A stretch of 64,000 nt of DNA from Sparassis latifolia (GCA_018466975.1 CM031556.1:2914001-2978000); one strand, 5' to 3'; numbered from the stretch's first letter, positions 43,701-56,006 are shown. Notes: generated by a model not told the origin, from the letters alone. Numbers and translations: made by a program.

Positions 43701-44885
43701 TGCTTGTGCTCGCCGTCGCGGTGGGGTCCCCGGCATTGCTCATGCTGCAACCTCTGCGGTTTTGGCGTGTCATCCGGACCGAGAAATATGCTGTTACTCC
43801 CCGTCAGCGCTTCCGAGGTATGTTCGCCAAGCCATTCGCGAAGAGGGTTACTCTCACGTTCATACAGCTGTGTATCCGGGGGCGTACAATCCGTCATATG
43901 CATTGAGCTGCAGCGTGATCGCCATTATGTACGCTTCTGCGTTTTCGCTTATCTTCCCTCTGGTAGCTCCGGCGGCGCTCCTGTTGCTATTGCTCACTCT
44001 CGTTGGTACGTTGCTGCCTTAGATGAACCAGTCCGAGCCTCCTGGGATGCTCACATGACTGATTTAGCTCACCGTTTCCTGGTCGGATACGTGTACGGCA
44101 GAACATTATCGCAAACCGGGGGTCTCCTTCAGATATGGCTTGTCCGTCGGACTGGCACACTCCTCGCGTTCCAGCCACTCATTCTCGGTCTTATCTTACT
44201 AAGCAGGCGTCTATGGGTTGAAGGCGGTATCTTGTGCGGCGTAGCGCTATTTGTCCTGGCGTTTGTCGAAGGTTACTGTACCTGGCGAACTCGACAGCCC
44301 GGACGGGACTCGTTGACAGCCATCACTCTCGATTCCTTGGAGAAGTTCACGAGGGCCGCAAGGCCAGGGGCGGAACGGGCCATGGATCAAGAGAGCACGA
44401 GTCTCGTGAGCTCTGCTCGGAATACGAGGACGCGTGGATCATACGCGTCCATACTCGACATGATGTCAATGACATTGGCGGTCGCGCCGTCTCCTTCTGA
44501 AACAAGGGGACCAGTGCCACTGGGTATGCTGGATCGCCTTCCGTCTGCATAGTGAAAACTGACGAGCCGCGTAGATACCGAGACGCTCGACGATCTCACT
44601 GCGACCGAGCGCGCGGCGCGCACACACCCGGATGCGCCACCACACCTCCCTCCACTGCCCTTTGCAGACCATGCCGAAGAGATGGCGGGGATGCTTTATG
44701 CTCCCGAGCTGCTTGCCCCGCCGCCGGTCATTTGGTTGCCCAATGACGTCGGTGGTGTCGGCCGCTCGGAGGCGTACGATCTGCAGCGTCACCACGACCT
44801 CCGCGTCACCCTCGACGTGCGCGCAAAAGAAGACGCGGCCTCACGGCGGTCGTCTGTTCGCAGGGTCCATGTAAACGACTCGTGA
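40784..44885 (+). CDS. CSC1: CSC1/DUF221-type (OSCA/TMEM63) channel-like membrane protein
   Basis: About 1,200 residues over many exons. It opens with a hydrophobic leader (LPITLACSATTIIIKSVVLS) and a TM (IGLFSILVLCGTTGLLLW), then LFFAIIRPRYRQVYGLREWF, the conserved start of the family. A large cytosolic loop follows (GPGFVGWGEKRVKDFL, with a disordered acidic stretch around 42600-42800). The DUF221 core region then gives several TMs: YWITVVMITILLGIG, ALAAILFTTLALTFVH, IFYILALVPGIWLFTVGSIL, AFALMLVLAVAVGSPALLML, IMYASAFSLIFPLVAPAALL and RFLVGYVYGRTLSQTGG. Proteins of this family are mechanosensitive or osmosensitive cation channels in the plasma membrane. The intron before AVYPGAYNPSYAL repairs an apparent frame change, so no error is needed. 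Confidence 0.88.
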
Positions 44886-46378
44886 CGACTTTAGATGCGC
44901 ATTCTCTGCTTCTGTGCTTCATTCTGCAATCTGTAGTGCTGTTGCTTTCTTGGACGATTACCCTATGTTTTTTGATGTGGTATTGGATTACTGTGGTGTT
45001 ACCTGTACCTTTTGACGCTTGTACTGGTGGTGATATGAACTGATATGAATCGATACGACTTTTGTATACCTTACGAATACTCACGGACATGGAGCTAGAT
45101 AATCTGGCGATGCTTACGGGATATGCATAGCACTTCTAGAATTCTTGGTAAGGAAGGACACACGACGAGGGTACGATCTGCACTTCTTTGCAAGTAAGTC
45201 TGCCCGTGCGCTATTCGCCGAGGAGCGGCGTAATTACTTTTTTGGCCTGAGGTCTCTTCCCGCCCGCCACAATCACATGGAGGGTGGGTAAGTTTGAATT
45301 AATCTTGACGATTCTTCGTCCAATCTCAATCGCCCCTTAGTGATCGAACGCTGTATACGCGGCACTTAGTGGAGCGCTCCGAGGAACCATTTCATCTGAT
45401 AGCCTCCTGGGGTTGCCTGAGAGAACCCTGGAAAACCCCGATCTCGCTGATCAGCCAGTGAAGAGCTTGATTATGATCAAAACATCGATACGCACCCGAC
45501 CCGCCGTGCTGAATGCGGAGGACGTGCGGTCCGGAACTTATCATATCAGGATATGCCATCCACACCGGTATAAGATTCGAGGGTGCTGTCGCTGGGACGC
45601 TGGGATGCTGTAGAGTTTGCGAGTACGTGTACGCGAGGTGTCGTCATAAATATAGCCAGCTGATAGAGATTGTCACGGTGAAGGGCAATATGGGAGTGGT
45701 GCTCGCGTACGCGGCGGCCATCTCCCGCGGGCGCGACATGGCGCAGAAAGCTAAACTTCGTCATGAGCACACCAAAACTTGCACAGAAAAGGGGGCGGAG
45801 ATGCCAAAAGAACGCGTCCAAGTACCTAGTGCGTGTATACCCAGACCAACTAGGTGACAGCGCGGTGTCGCTGACTTCCGTCAAACGCCACCTCTCCGGT
45901 CACTCATAGGGTTACGTGCGCACGGTGGAGCCGTGGTGATCATGACAACAGCTGAATGTTGTCGGAGGTCGGAGGTTTCTCACCACTTGGAAGCGAGAAT
46001 TGGAGCGGAAGCCGTCTTGTGCCGTCGGCATGATGTAGAAAGGCAGGCCATACAAAATAAATCGACCGGCGAGAACCCACCTCGAGGCTCGGGGACCACA
46101 GCAGAATTTAGAGTGAGCCGGAAGGCGGGAATTCATGTAGTGATAGAACGAAGGGGGGGTATAGCGACGGGCCTATTAGAAGCGAGGAAACAAGCCTCAG
46201 GGTGGAGACTTCCTGGCAAGCCGCTGGGCGTCCGCAACCCACCGGACCACCATGCCGGACACGGCCTGTGGAAACGAGGGCTGCCGGCAAGCAGAAACGG
46301 AGGACGCGGTGGAGCTGACTGCATCCTAGCCATCTCGCAATCGCACCCTCTTTTTCCTCTCCCACTCCGGGTGAACAC
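44886..46378. other. Gene-poor intergenic stretch
   Basis: 1.5 kb with no recognisable gene on either strand. Confidence 0.35.
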
Positions 46379-46385
46379 TATAAAA
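46379..46385 (+). promoter_or_regulatory. TATA box
   Basis: TATAAAA, followed about 25-30 bp later by a pyrimidine-rich start region (CTCTCCTCCCC). It is 129 bp before the ATG at 46514. Confidence 0.6.
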
Positions 46386-46513
46386 GGATACGCACCAGGA
46401 CACTCTCCTCCCCATCGCACCTCTGCGCCACCAAGTTCATCCGCTCAGTGTACGGCACACCCATAGTATTGACTACCGCATCGCATCTTCCGATTGTGAC
46501 TGCTCTTCGCATT

Positions 46514-46738
46514 ATGTTCGCTAATCCACCACCTGCTAATCCCGCGCCCACACGGAGCGAAGGGGACGTCGACCCGTTCGTTCTCTACACCCAGTCCCTC
46601 CACGATTATACTCTGCAATTGTGGACGGAGTCGCGAAGGCTTGCGGAAGAGAAGGCCCGTATCAGGGCCGCAGAAATTGCGGGGTCGAAGAAGCAGGAGG
46701 GGAGGCAAAGACAGCGGGCAGACGCGGCTAGGCATTAG
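46514..46738 (+). CDS. Small basic/charged orphan protein
   Basis: 74 codons from ATG 46514. An upstream in-frame GTG is not a likely start. The order is a Pro/Ala-rich start (ANPPPANPAPTR), a hydrophobic-aromatic stretch (FVLYTQSLHDYTLQLW), and a charged helix (ESRRLAEEKARIRAAEIAG). A strong TATA box and a pyrimidine initiator lie upstream, which supports transcription. I do not recognise the family. The helix could be a short coiled coil. Confidence 0.5.
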   Translation: MFANPPPANPAPTRSEGDVDPFVLYTQSLHDYTLQLWTESRRLAEEKARIRAAEIAGSKKQEGRQRQRADAARH

Positions 46739-47909
46739 TCGGTCAGGCGGAAGAAGACCCTAGGGAGAACTGGATAGATAGCGGCGGGATGTCCGGCGTT
46801 GTCGGTCTGTCGCATATCCTGCAAATACTGGCATGCGGAGGCGTCGAATTGCCCGACGGCCCCTCTGAGCGCAGGGCTCCAGCGCTACCACCACCATCGA
46901 CAGTGACGACGACGTCAGGACAATACACACATTTCCCGACTATCACCACATTGTATCCTCCTTCTGTTCAGTATCGTTTTCCCACATCTCCGGAGCATGT
47001 CGTTGTTCGCCGTTAGCCCCTTCGCACATTGTATATCAGCGCACCTGGATATCCCCTTGCTATCTCTGTAATTTTCGAATGCGTCGCCCTCGTTCTTCTC
47101 GTCGTACTCACTAGCTGGTTATCTCGTTCCCATTGCTGTGAATTGCTCCACTCCAGTAATTTATCGTTCTTCTGCCAGTGGCCGTCGTCATCGGCACATC
47201 GCAGTTGGATATTACGAAGTTCCGCCAAAGTGCAAATCCTAAGGCGAGAGCAGTCAATACGTAGTTTAGACTCAAGATTGGATTGGCACTAGACTGGACC
47301 GTGCAGGAGGACATACACAGGAGAAGGCAGATGTTTGAGCGAGCTAAAATTTGAATCGAGCGTTTCACTGTGAGTCGACTATTATGGCGCCTAGACCGCG
47401 ATATTGACTGATCTGTTTGGGCAACTGACGTGAATGAAACGGGGAAACCGTGACGTCCATCATTGAACGTGCTCCCTGAGGCCTTCCATCAACCATCGCA
47501 CGAGGCCAATATTCGGCCATGGCTCAGCTCATCGTTCTCTTATGTCGACGAAGATCTCTCGCGAAACACACCGTACTAGTCTGACATCGCCTACAATGTC
47601 GCCTGCAGTCGAATCCTACGTGTCCTGTCCTTGAATTCGTCTCTGGGGCGCTCCGTTGGACCATTATCCGACGACAATGTCACTGAGCGCCTGGGAGTCT
47701 TCGGCTGCACGTCAGGCGAGGTAACGCCGTTCCGTAATCAGAATAATAATATACAGTCCTCTGCAATGATCTCCAATGGGATTCCGTTGTGCCTAACTTG
47801 ACGCACGTTTCACGCGGAATCTTCGATTCTCTGCCAACGGCCGTTTGCCGTGAGTAACTATATATTCGAGTCGTCTCTCCTGTCCTGGACCGCGGTGGTG
47901 CGCACCATC
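46739..47909. other. Intergenic stretch
   Basis: 1.2 kb without a supported gene. A hydrophobic ORF at 47029-47292 has no family look. Confidence 0.35.
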
Positions 47910-50900
47910 ATGTTGTGCACAGTCAAGCTCGTCGGCATCCTACTCGCCGCACACTCTGTCGTGGCACAGTCCTCTCTGGGGCCTTCCGCGTACACCGTTC
48001 CAGGTCCTTTCCCTGCGTCCATTTACCAGTCGTACTACAATGATCCCACTGCAACCGCAGCTCAGCCCCAGCCTGTCATCTCGGACCCGGTGACGGTGAG
48101 CATACTGCAACTTTATACTTGCCGAGCTCAAGCATCTTGCATCTGTAATAGCACGAGATCTTCCCGTATGCGTTAACCAACCCGGACACCATTCCTCTCG
48201 TGAGTATATGTCTGACTTTCCCAGTCACACCAGTTGACCATCAGCTCGCATCAGAACGATACCCAGTCGCCTCACCCGCTGCCGTTCCCTGCTTCATCTT
48301 CGGTGCTTCTCGAGGCTGCTGTTGCCCAGATCATTTCTATTTCGAAGAGCGCGGTCTTCGACTCCACCTGTGCCAAGTGCCAGGCCTCGCTCGAGGTCGC
48401 AAAATTCCTCTCTTTGGCCGCCCCCGAGGAGGGCCCCACCCTGGCGGTTCGCATCTGCGAGTACTTTAACTACTCCAAGAGCTGTGCTACAAGCTATGGC
48501 ATCTACGCCCTTGGTTCGAGCCTCACACAAGTTGCCGCATTCGCGGATGCCGGCGGATACGACGGAGAGGTGACTGCTCATCCATTCTCTAGAAAGAGGA
48601 TGGTTTCTTGATCACGCGTCACAGTCTCTTTGCTGGAACTTCCTTGGTCTGTGCCCGCGCCCGCCCACTAGTCCTCTAGACTTGACCACTTGGTTTGCTA
48701 AGCCGAAGCCTAGTCCGCTTCCACCTCCCAAGCAGCCTTCTGGGGAGCGTTTGAAGGTCCTCCATCTCTCAGACATGCACCTCGATTCTCGTGCGTACTT
48801 CCGTGTCAAAAGCCTAAACAATTGCGCTGACAGATATCTGTCCTAGGTTATGCTACTGGGTCCGAGGCAAACTGCACATCAAGTCTGTGCTGTCGCGCAA
48901 ACAATTTCAACGTACAGAGTCCTGACACGCCTCTCCTGCCTGCTCCGCGTTATGGCGCTTACCTTTGGTACGACTTCGTTTTCATGATCCCGGACGATTA
49001 GCTAACAAGGCGTGCCAGTGACTCCCCCATCTCGTTGATCACTTCCTCGCTTGAGGCGATTCCCGTGCTCACCGGAACGCAGGAGGCCGGATTCAACTTT
49101 ACAGTGTACACGGGTGACTTGGTCGCCCATGATCCCGATAACGAACTCTCGGAGTACGCGTGCTTCTGCTCTTCTTTATGCTTCATGACTAACTTCTGGG
49201 CCTGAAATCAGCCAGGCCGTCCTGTACGCCGAGGTATGCAAGAGATTTGAGCGCATGTATCCAGTATAAATGACGATTTTCTCTAGACTGTGTTGTACGA
49301 CTTGCTGAAAAGGATGCTCCCGAGCAACAGCGGCCCTGTCTACGCTGTGCTGGGCAACCATGATACCCACAGCCAGTTCGTGGATTTCACTTGTCGTTAT
49401 ATGCAGTCTACTGATCTGGTCGTGCAGGGCACAGAATTCTCCGTCCGACATTGGAGGCGGCGTCACGGATCAGTTCAACTGGTATGAGTGGCGTCACGCT
49501 TAGTGTAGGTAGTCGGAGCTGATGCGGATGTTTGGTCCAGGGATTATGACCATCTCGCTGAGTTGTGGCAGTTGGAAAATTGGATTGACGCGGAAACAGC
49601 TGCGGTCGCTCGTACCCACTATGCGGCTTACAGCGTCACGCGTTCAGATGGGTTGAGGATCATTACTCTCAACACCGACTTTTGTGCGTGACTTTTGTTC
49701 TTTCGGCTCGCGTCAGACCTGACATCTCATACCTAGGGTACAAGTATGTATCGTCGAGTATCTGTGCAGGACGTACGAGACTAATTACAGTTAAGGGCCA
49801 ACTTCTTCGCCCATTTGAACCTCTCTTCGTCTGACAATTCAGGCATGCTCCGCTTCTTGACTGATGAGTTGCAAGCTGCTGAAGATGCGGGCCAGAGAGG
49901 CAAGTCACGGACCTTGTACTAACCCATATCACATCGTTACTGATGTGGCGCTGCAGCATGGATTCTAGGACATGTCCTTAGTGGATGGGATGGCAGCAAC
50001 CCTCTGCAGAACCCCACCAATCTCTGTAAGTTGTCCATATCTTTCCACGTCGTCACGGCTGACGTAGCTGCGCGCAGTCTATCAGATGTAACCCTCTTCT
50101 TTGTGGTCCACTTGTTGCAAGCTAACGGCCATGCAGCGTCGACCGCTTCTCTCCGCACGTCATCGCGAGTGCGTGGTGAAGCATTAAGTTCTTTTCGTGT
50201 AGTTGATTGCCGTTCTGCAGATGTCTTCTTCGGTCATACTCATGAGGACGAGCTGCAGATCTTCTACGCGAACAATGCTACCAACATCAGCACGGACAAC
50301 GCTCTATCGATTGCTTGGGTGAGTGGTTATCCTCGCCAATGACGTCGCAACCCGAGTTTGATGAAATATGCAGATTGCTCCATCCATCACACCTCTAACT
50401 AACCTTAACTCAGGTTTCCGTGTGTACGAGGTCGACTCCGCGGTGCGTGCTATGTTATTGCTGGTGCTGCTTAACATATCACATCTCTTCCATGAACTAA
50501 GACTTTCGACGTCCTGGATGCGTACACGTGAGTATTATCGGCCTCCACAGCCCTTTCTGTCGTTAATCCCCTCATCCAGTTTTGCGAGCAACGTCAACTC
50601 GTTCCCGGCGCTCGACAACCAGAGTGAAGCCGGGCCAGAGTACTACTTCGAGTACAGCACCCGGGAGGCGTACGGGGAGAGCATCGCCTGGGGCGCGAAC
50701 GACCCGCTGAACGCGACGTGGTGGCACCTGGTGACCGAAGGTCCGTACTCGTTCAGCGCCCTGTATTGGTTGCTTGTGCTTACCTCACTCGCAGCAATGG
50801 AAGCGAACACAACGCTCGTCTCAGAGGTGTTCAACACCTTCCAGGGTAAGAGCTCCGTCAAGAGCCCGCCGTGCACCGGAGACTGTGTTACCGCACGTAT

Positions 50901-50973
50901 CTGCTACATGCGCAGCGGGAGTGCGAGCATCGCGAACACGAATTGCGTCTCGGGGTATGGGTCGGTCCAATAG
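47910..50973 (+). CDS. Secreted acid-sphingomyelinase-like metallophosphodiesterase (copy 2)
   Basis: Starts MLCTVKLVGILLAAHSVVAQ (signal peptide) at ATG 47910. The saposin-like Cys part reads DSTCAKCQASLEVAKF...RICEYFNYSKSCATSYG. The metallophosphatase ligands are complete: LSDMHLD, YTGDLVAHD, VLGNHDTH, ILGHVLSGWDG and FFGHTHEDELQ. The C terminus is GYGSVQ, as in copy 1 at 20483-23632. The N-terminal PQPVISDPVT is shared, and introns fall at matching places, so the two are paralogues 27 kb apart in the same direction. The last third (LDNQSEAGPEYYFEYSTREAY) is likewise conserved. The substrate is unknown; secretion and metal-dependent phosphodiester cleavage are inferred from motifs. Confidence 0.88.
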
Positions 50974-52860
50974 GCGGTGTTCGGAGAACGGCGAGCACAG
51001 GAATGGGACAAAGAGCGGCGGTTTGTCTGTGCTGTCATCGTTGGTAGGCAAGTTTAGCGCGAGAATGCAAGTGTTTCGTTTGCTGAGAAGATGACGACTC
51101 TGCCATTACCGCGTTCTGAAGGTGGTACTGTACGATCTGATGTCCCTGTCCCGTACGTAACAGCCTTTTGAGGGTTCATGCATCATGCACATGACGAGTA
51201 CAACCTTGCTGCACTCCGCGTCAAACATGACAAAGTTATTGACGAGGTATTCCGGCCCATGAAAATGCCTGTATAATATGCAAGAGACTACGTACTTTAT
51301 ATACCCTATCTATTTGCCCATTCCCAACCGTATGTCAGAATGGGTGCTCTATGCGAAATTATCAATGCGATGAGGTGCGAAACGATTTACATGAAATGCA
51401 GAGGGATATTGATACAAGTGGAGCATGCAAAAGATAGCAGTTCCAAGATGCCAGCAGACCAACGTTTTTAAACTATGCAAGACGTGCGTTTGTAACACTC
51501 GTGCGATATCACCGGAAAGCACGCTCTGTCGATAGATGCAATTTTGACCAAGCACTTAATGATCGCCGCGCGAAGGATTCCCTGCACGCAATGCACGATA
51601 GCTCCGTTTGACCGCGAGAACGACGGTCTAGATATTGCAACCTTCAGTCAAATTTTGACAAGAGAAAACGGCGAAGTACTCGCCTGTACGATTGCAGGAA
51701 CCTTCGTAGAATCTCCGGGACACGCAGTGACCGCCACCCCACGTCTAACAGAAGAGTTCAAGTCTAAAGTCGAGACATCACCATCTGAATTATCGTCGCC
51801 AATTCTGTGTGGAAACTGAGAAATATTGCATGAGACAACAGTATGGACAGAATAAGTGTGCAACGTACCAATGTCACTGAAGGCGGCTCTTCAAACATTG
51901 GTTCTTCGGTGTAGCGGTAGTCTACTGTTTTCTACGACACGCCCACCACCGCACCCGTGTTGATGACGCTATTTGGGATACGGAGAGTAAGCTTACCATC
52001 AAACGGTCTTTACATTCACGGCAACCGGGCGAACTCGTGTTTGCATGGTACCAATCGTGATAGGTAGGAGCACGAAGAACATCGCTTTTCAGTAGAGACA
52101 TAACGAGCGTGAACGACGGGTATGGTGGCTCAAGCCGTCGCATGAAGGCGCAGACAAAGGTGAATGCGCAAGGCGTTTTAAGCGACGTGGACAAACAAGG
52201 AGAGTGAGGATGTGTTGTGGAAGGAGAGAAGGAGAAATGGGCATTTACGGCCATAGCCTGCGCGCTATAAAGGACGAATCAAAGGCAGAAGCAGGCATGT
52301 CGTAAAACGGCGAACTGGGCCGCTGGATTTGGCTAGCGGCCCCGCCAGTTCGAACGACGCGACTGCCGCCATTGCTCTAGATTTACTTCCGCGCAGCTGG
52401 CGATCAGTATTTTGCTTCCGCGAATGCCAACCTCTGCCTGCAGGAATCGTCTGGAGTTTGCAGGCCGCTGTCAGCATCAAATAAGGAGGCATTCGGGAGA
52501 CGACGACGAGCACGGTCAGATTACTGATTGCGCGTTGTGCACGGGTAAAGCCTCCACTGAATGCATGTATCGCTGTCTCAGGTCCACACATCGCTCTGCG
52601 ATGCAGCACGTCCAACATACCTGCACAAATTCAAGAAACTCACTCAAGAAACACACACAAACCCCCGTCCACCTCGCTCGAGTGGGAGCCCAACCCGCAT
52701 GAGAACGCGTGCCTGTGGTCCTGGGGACCGCAACGGGACACGATCATCGAGTATTCGGGGCCCCGACACTCTTTGAATGACATCCACACGACTCCTCCAA
52801 CGGCGAGTACAGCTGCTCTGCCAAGACCCACCGCGAGGGCTGTGAAACTCACGCGCCACG

Positions 52861-52910
52861 CGCCCCGGCGCGTGACCCCGACGTCACGTCACGCGTCACA
52901 TCCCGACGCC
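52861..52910. promoter_or_regulatory. Cluster of GTGAC/CGTCAC (CRE-half-like) motifs
   Basis: Within about 40 bp, CGTGACCCC, ACGTCAC, CGTCAC and CGTCAC recur around an ACGT core. TGACG-type half sites bind bZIP proteins. If the ORFs downstream (from 52956 or 53199) are expressed, this could be their promoter. Function is inference. Confidence 0.3.
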
Positions 52911-53198
52911 CTTATCAATGGGCTCGCGCAGTGAGTCACATTCGAACTGTTTCCAATGAACCACCACCAACTAATGTGTGCTGTGTGCTATCCAAACCTC
53001 AACACAAGATATCTTCGACACCAAGAGCGTGATCAAGCGTCCTCAAGTATAATGCGACACGCTCGCAAACGAGCAGTCCGACCAACACCCGTCACCGGCA
53101 AAGACTGTGCACTCCGCCAGAACTCCATCAAGATCGGGACACAGAATGCCCCAAGAAACACACCATAAGGCGAGACGAATTTATGCAGACTCACATTT

Positions 53199-53711
53199 TT
53201 GAATCAAAACACGCTTTGTCCGCTCCGTGTGACCCCATTTTTTGAAGAGACCAGGCTGACATCAAGACAAGACGACTCCGATGACGAGAAGACATCGCCG
53301 GGTAGCAAGTTCCTGGCAGTCCAAAGAGTGCGTTGCAAGCCGTTGAATCCAGTTATCGGTGCGGCCACTTCGCACTCCGGTGCAGTGAGTACTTCTCCTT
53401 GCGACCAGCTACCCGAAAGAGCGACAGTTACCAGCGCGAGCCTCAAGAAACGTTCAAGAAAGTCAGCAGAAGACGGCGAAGAATTTTCCAACCGCAAAAT
53501 CAAAAGTGAAAATATGAAGCAACGCATCAGCCCGAATTACCGCTGTACGGCCGGTATGTCGAAGTTTGCGGTCTTGATAACACGCCCGATGATCAGTGAG
53601 ACGGCAAAAAGTCAACGAAACCAGCTGCAGCAAAGGTCGTCGCCGGGAACAAGTCGAAAATGGAGTGGCCCGCCAGGAGGTGGCCCGGTATCCCTGGCGA
53701 ACGCCGCCTGA
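53199..53711 (+). CDS. Possible hypothetical protein, Lys/Arg-rich
   Basis: 170 codons without stop. The centre is basic (SLKKRSRKSAEDGEE, SNRKIKSENMKQ), like nuclear fungal proteins. RVRCKPLNPVIG could be half of a zinc-binding motif, but the partner residues are missing. The composition resembles coding DNA more than its surroundings. It may be one exon of a longer gene that continues past 53660 in another frame. I do not recognise it. Confidence 0.3.
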   Translation: MNQNTLCPLRVTPFFEETRLTSRQDDSDDEKTSPGSKFLAVQRVRCKPLNPVIGAATSHSGAVSTSPCDQLPERATVTSASLKKRSRKSAEDGEEFSNRKIKSENMKQRISPNYRCTAGMSKFAVLITRPMISETAKSQRNQLQQRSSPGTSRKWSGPPGGGPVSLANAA

Positions 53712-54847
53712 AATTGGCTTCCACAACGGGTGCGCAGAAACTCAGCGACGACCGCCACAATATTCCTCTCTTTCTCAGTCAACACGCTCTCTTCCAGTGC
53801 GTCCATCTTGCCACCGTCCCTGTCTCGCACAAGTATTCCCCTGCCTCGGAAAGTCTCACACTTCGTTCGGTGATAGGAACGAGACCACTGCCGAATTGCT
53901 ACGAATACGACCCGCAAACTTGGACTCCGCTCACACCGCTACTCACATCGGAATTCCACAACCCCTGGTCACTCTCCCCCCAGCTCCTCGAGATTAATAC
54001 GCCGGAAGGGATTCCGCCCTGGATGCAGCGGCAGACGAACCTCCGGGAAGCTCGCGGCGGCCACAGGAACCAAAGCGTTCAGGTTGCAACACCCCGTCAA
54101 ATCGTCCGCTCGTAGTCCTGGCCGAGCGATATAGGTTAGAATGAATGACTTGCCGGTTTCAGTGGTTATGTTCTCAGCAGGAGAGTTCGTTTTGGTATCT
54201 GAGAGTTCTTCCAGTGGCGTACCTGCGGTGAGACCTACTGAGGTAAGTGACAGACGACATTATGGCGGCCCTGCGACTGGATTTGACCCTCTTTTGCCTT
54301 AGCTTGACCGTGGACACAATGGTAGACTCAGAGGGGTGATAATTGTCGTCTGCTCTTCTCTTTACCGCGAAGGATATCTGGTTGAACCCCACTTTTAGCC
54401 ACTGCCTTGTACACCGGGAATTGGTGAATATTGATGTTTTCAACTTTTCATTATTGTGTTGCAATCTCTACTGCGGTCTGGTCGATAGTAACGGCAAATC
54501 AGCCCGATGACTGGACCTAACGACCAAGGGTCGCCACAAATCTGCGTCTTGTCTGCGTTTTGAATCACAATTGATCATGTCGAAGTCTTGCCTGTTTACT
54601 CACTCTGAACAATGGACGGCCACAAACTAGGTTCCACCGAGCGGCGAACGAATACACGACAATGCAAGATTTACACGGGACAGTGCATTCATCTCTCTTT
54701 TATGGCCTCTTTGTTCCGATCCTCATGTACCAGCTTTGCCGCCACACTCACTGCCACACATCTCGATACTACATGCGCTCTTGCTTGCTCTTCTAAGAAG
54801 GGGCTAGGCGAGCCACGAGATGATGGCCTTTTTCCTGCGTGGACGCA

Positions 54848-54854
54848 TATAAAG
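54848..54854 (+). promoter_or_regulatory. TATA box of the kinase-like gene
   Basis: TATAAAG 79 bp before the ATG at 54933, with a C/T-rich leader after it. Confidence 0.6.
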
Positions 54855-54932
54855 TCTCACTCTCTTCCTGTTCGTCCCCCTCATATCTCATAGCCCATTC
54901 AGCGCTCATCATCCTCGCATTTCACCTACACG

Positions 54933-55665
54933 ATGTCTGACCATCCCCGATGCATATTGCACATCTCATTAAATTATGAGGGTTACCCGCTTCGATTAAC
55001 ACTTGACAGCGTCGCTCGTCATCCATTACTATCTAGGGTCTGCACTATCGACACAACCAGCAATTATCCCATTTTCGGCGAGCGTGGTGTCTGCCATGCG
55101 AAGTTGCAAAATTGCGTAGAGCGTCGCTTTCCTAACCCCTATCCGCAGCTCGACGTGACGTTGAAGTGGGCGACAGGCCTATCAAACGTAGAGAAATTGG
55201 TGGACGAGGCAAAAATAATCGTCGAGAACTTGTCTTGGTTGCAAGGTAATGTTGTTCCAGAGTTCTACGGCCTGTTTAGCGGACATATCGGTGAAATGAT
55301 GGTGGCCTGTCTCGTGGCCGAGCGGTCGAGGGAATTACCAGAAGTCGATCCTTCTGAGCTATAGTACGTCCATGTCACCATGAATGCCACCCATTCTATG
55401 CTAACCACATCATAGCCGCCGTAAAGTGTCTGCAGTGACGCGTATCCACGCAGCGCATGTGATATGCCACAATCTCCGTAACGAACATTTTGGCTTAGGA
55501 AAGAACGGCACCGTGCAGATAATCGACTTCAGCCATGCGAGGATTCACTTATGTTTGCCTGAAGAGCGGTCATGTGACTGTAGAGATTACAACGCTATGG
55601 TGTCGACGCTTGGTCCACGTCCTCAGAACCGATATGAACACTATCCTCGGCGCAGCCGAAACTAG
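54933..55665 (+). CDS. Kinase-like orphan protein lacking the catalytic Asp
   Basis: Exons 54933-55363 and 55416-55665 give 226 residues. The N-terminal half has a kinase-like small lobe: VTLKW (Lys of VAxK), LVDEA (helix-C Glu), VVPEFYGLFSG, VACLVAERS (hinge). The second exon reads IHAAHVICHNLRNEH, where the HRD loop should be, then VQIIDFSHA in the DFG place. The catalytic Asp is replaced by Leu (CHNL), so phosphotransfer is unlikely. It is related to the minus-strand gene at 62980-63769. These look like a lineage-specific, fast-evolving kinase-like family. The donor GTACGT at 55364 joins ELY to RRK in frame. Confidence 0.6.
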
Positions 55666-56006
55666 ATGGTCACGTTCTTTTAGATTCCGGTTTCCTATAG
55701 ATTAGCTGTTCTCTTTTAGATACTCGATGTTGTGCATCCGGTTAGATGGTCCTTATGTTCTTAGATATTCGATGCTGTGCATCCAGCTAGATGGTGCTCA
55801 TGTTCTTATAGATACTCGATGTATAGATACTCGATGCTGTGCATCCAGCTGTACAACATTTTTTCCCGTTGTATTGACTATTCTTTGCGCGCTTATGTAT
55901 CTCACCTAATCATGCAGAGCAACACTATGCCACCAAATATCTCAGGCAGCACTAGTACACTGTAGATACAATAAGTCACCGTCCGATGGTATCATGGATG
56001 ACGCAC
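55666..56006. other. Convergent 3' intergenic region
   Basis: Between the kinase-like gene and the F-box-like gene. It contains the tandem repeat listed separately; otherwise nothing is seen. Confidence 0.4.
55717..55850. repeat. Tandem repeat, about 45-bp unit, three copies
   Basis: Unit TAGATACTCGATG..TGTGCATCC.G.TAGATGGT is repeated from 55717, 55762 and 55809; the third copy has the first part (TAGATACTCGATG) doubled. Copies differ by a few bases. It lies 50 bp past the kinase-like stop, probably in its 3' UTR. Confidence 0.8.

Larger units (their letters stand above)
50974..54847. other. Largest gene-poor stretch of the window
   Basis: 3.9 kb. It holds a CRE-like motif cluster (52861-52910) and a low-confidence ORF (53199-53711), both listed separately. 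Otherwise I see no family signature, repeat or RNA gene. Confidence 0.35.

Noticed and set aside
47029..47292. Hydrophobic ORF near 47.1 kb
   Set aside because: No start context, no second TM pattern and no homologous look; the surrounding composition is non-coding.
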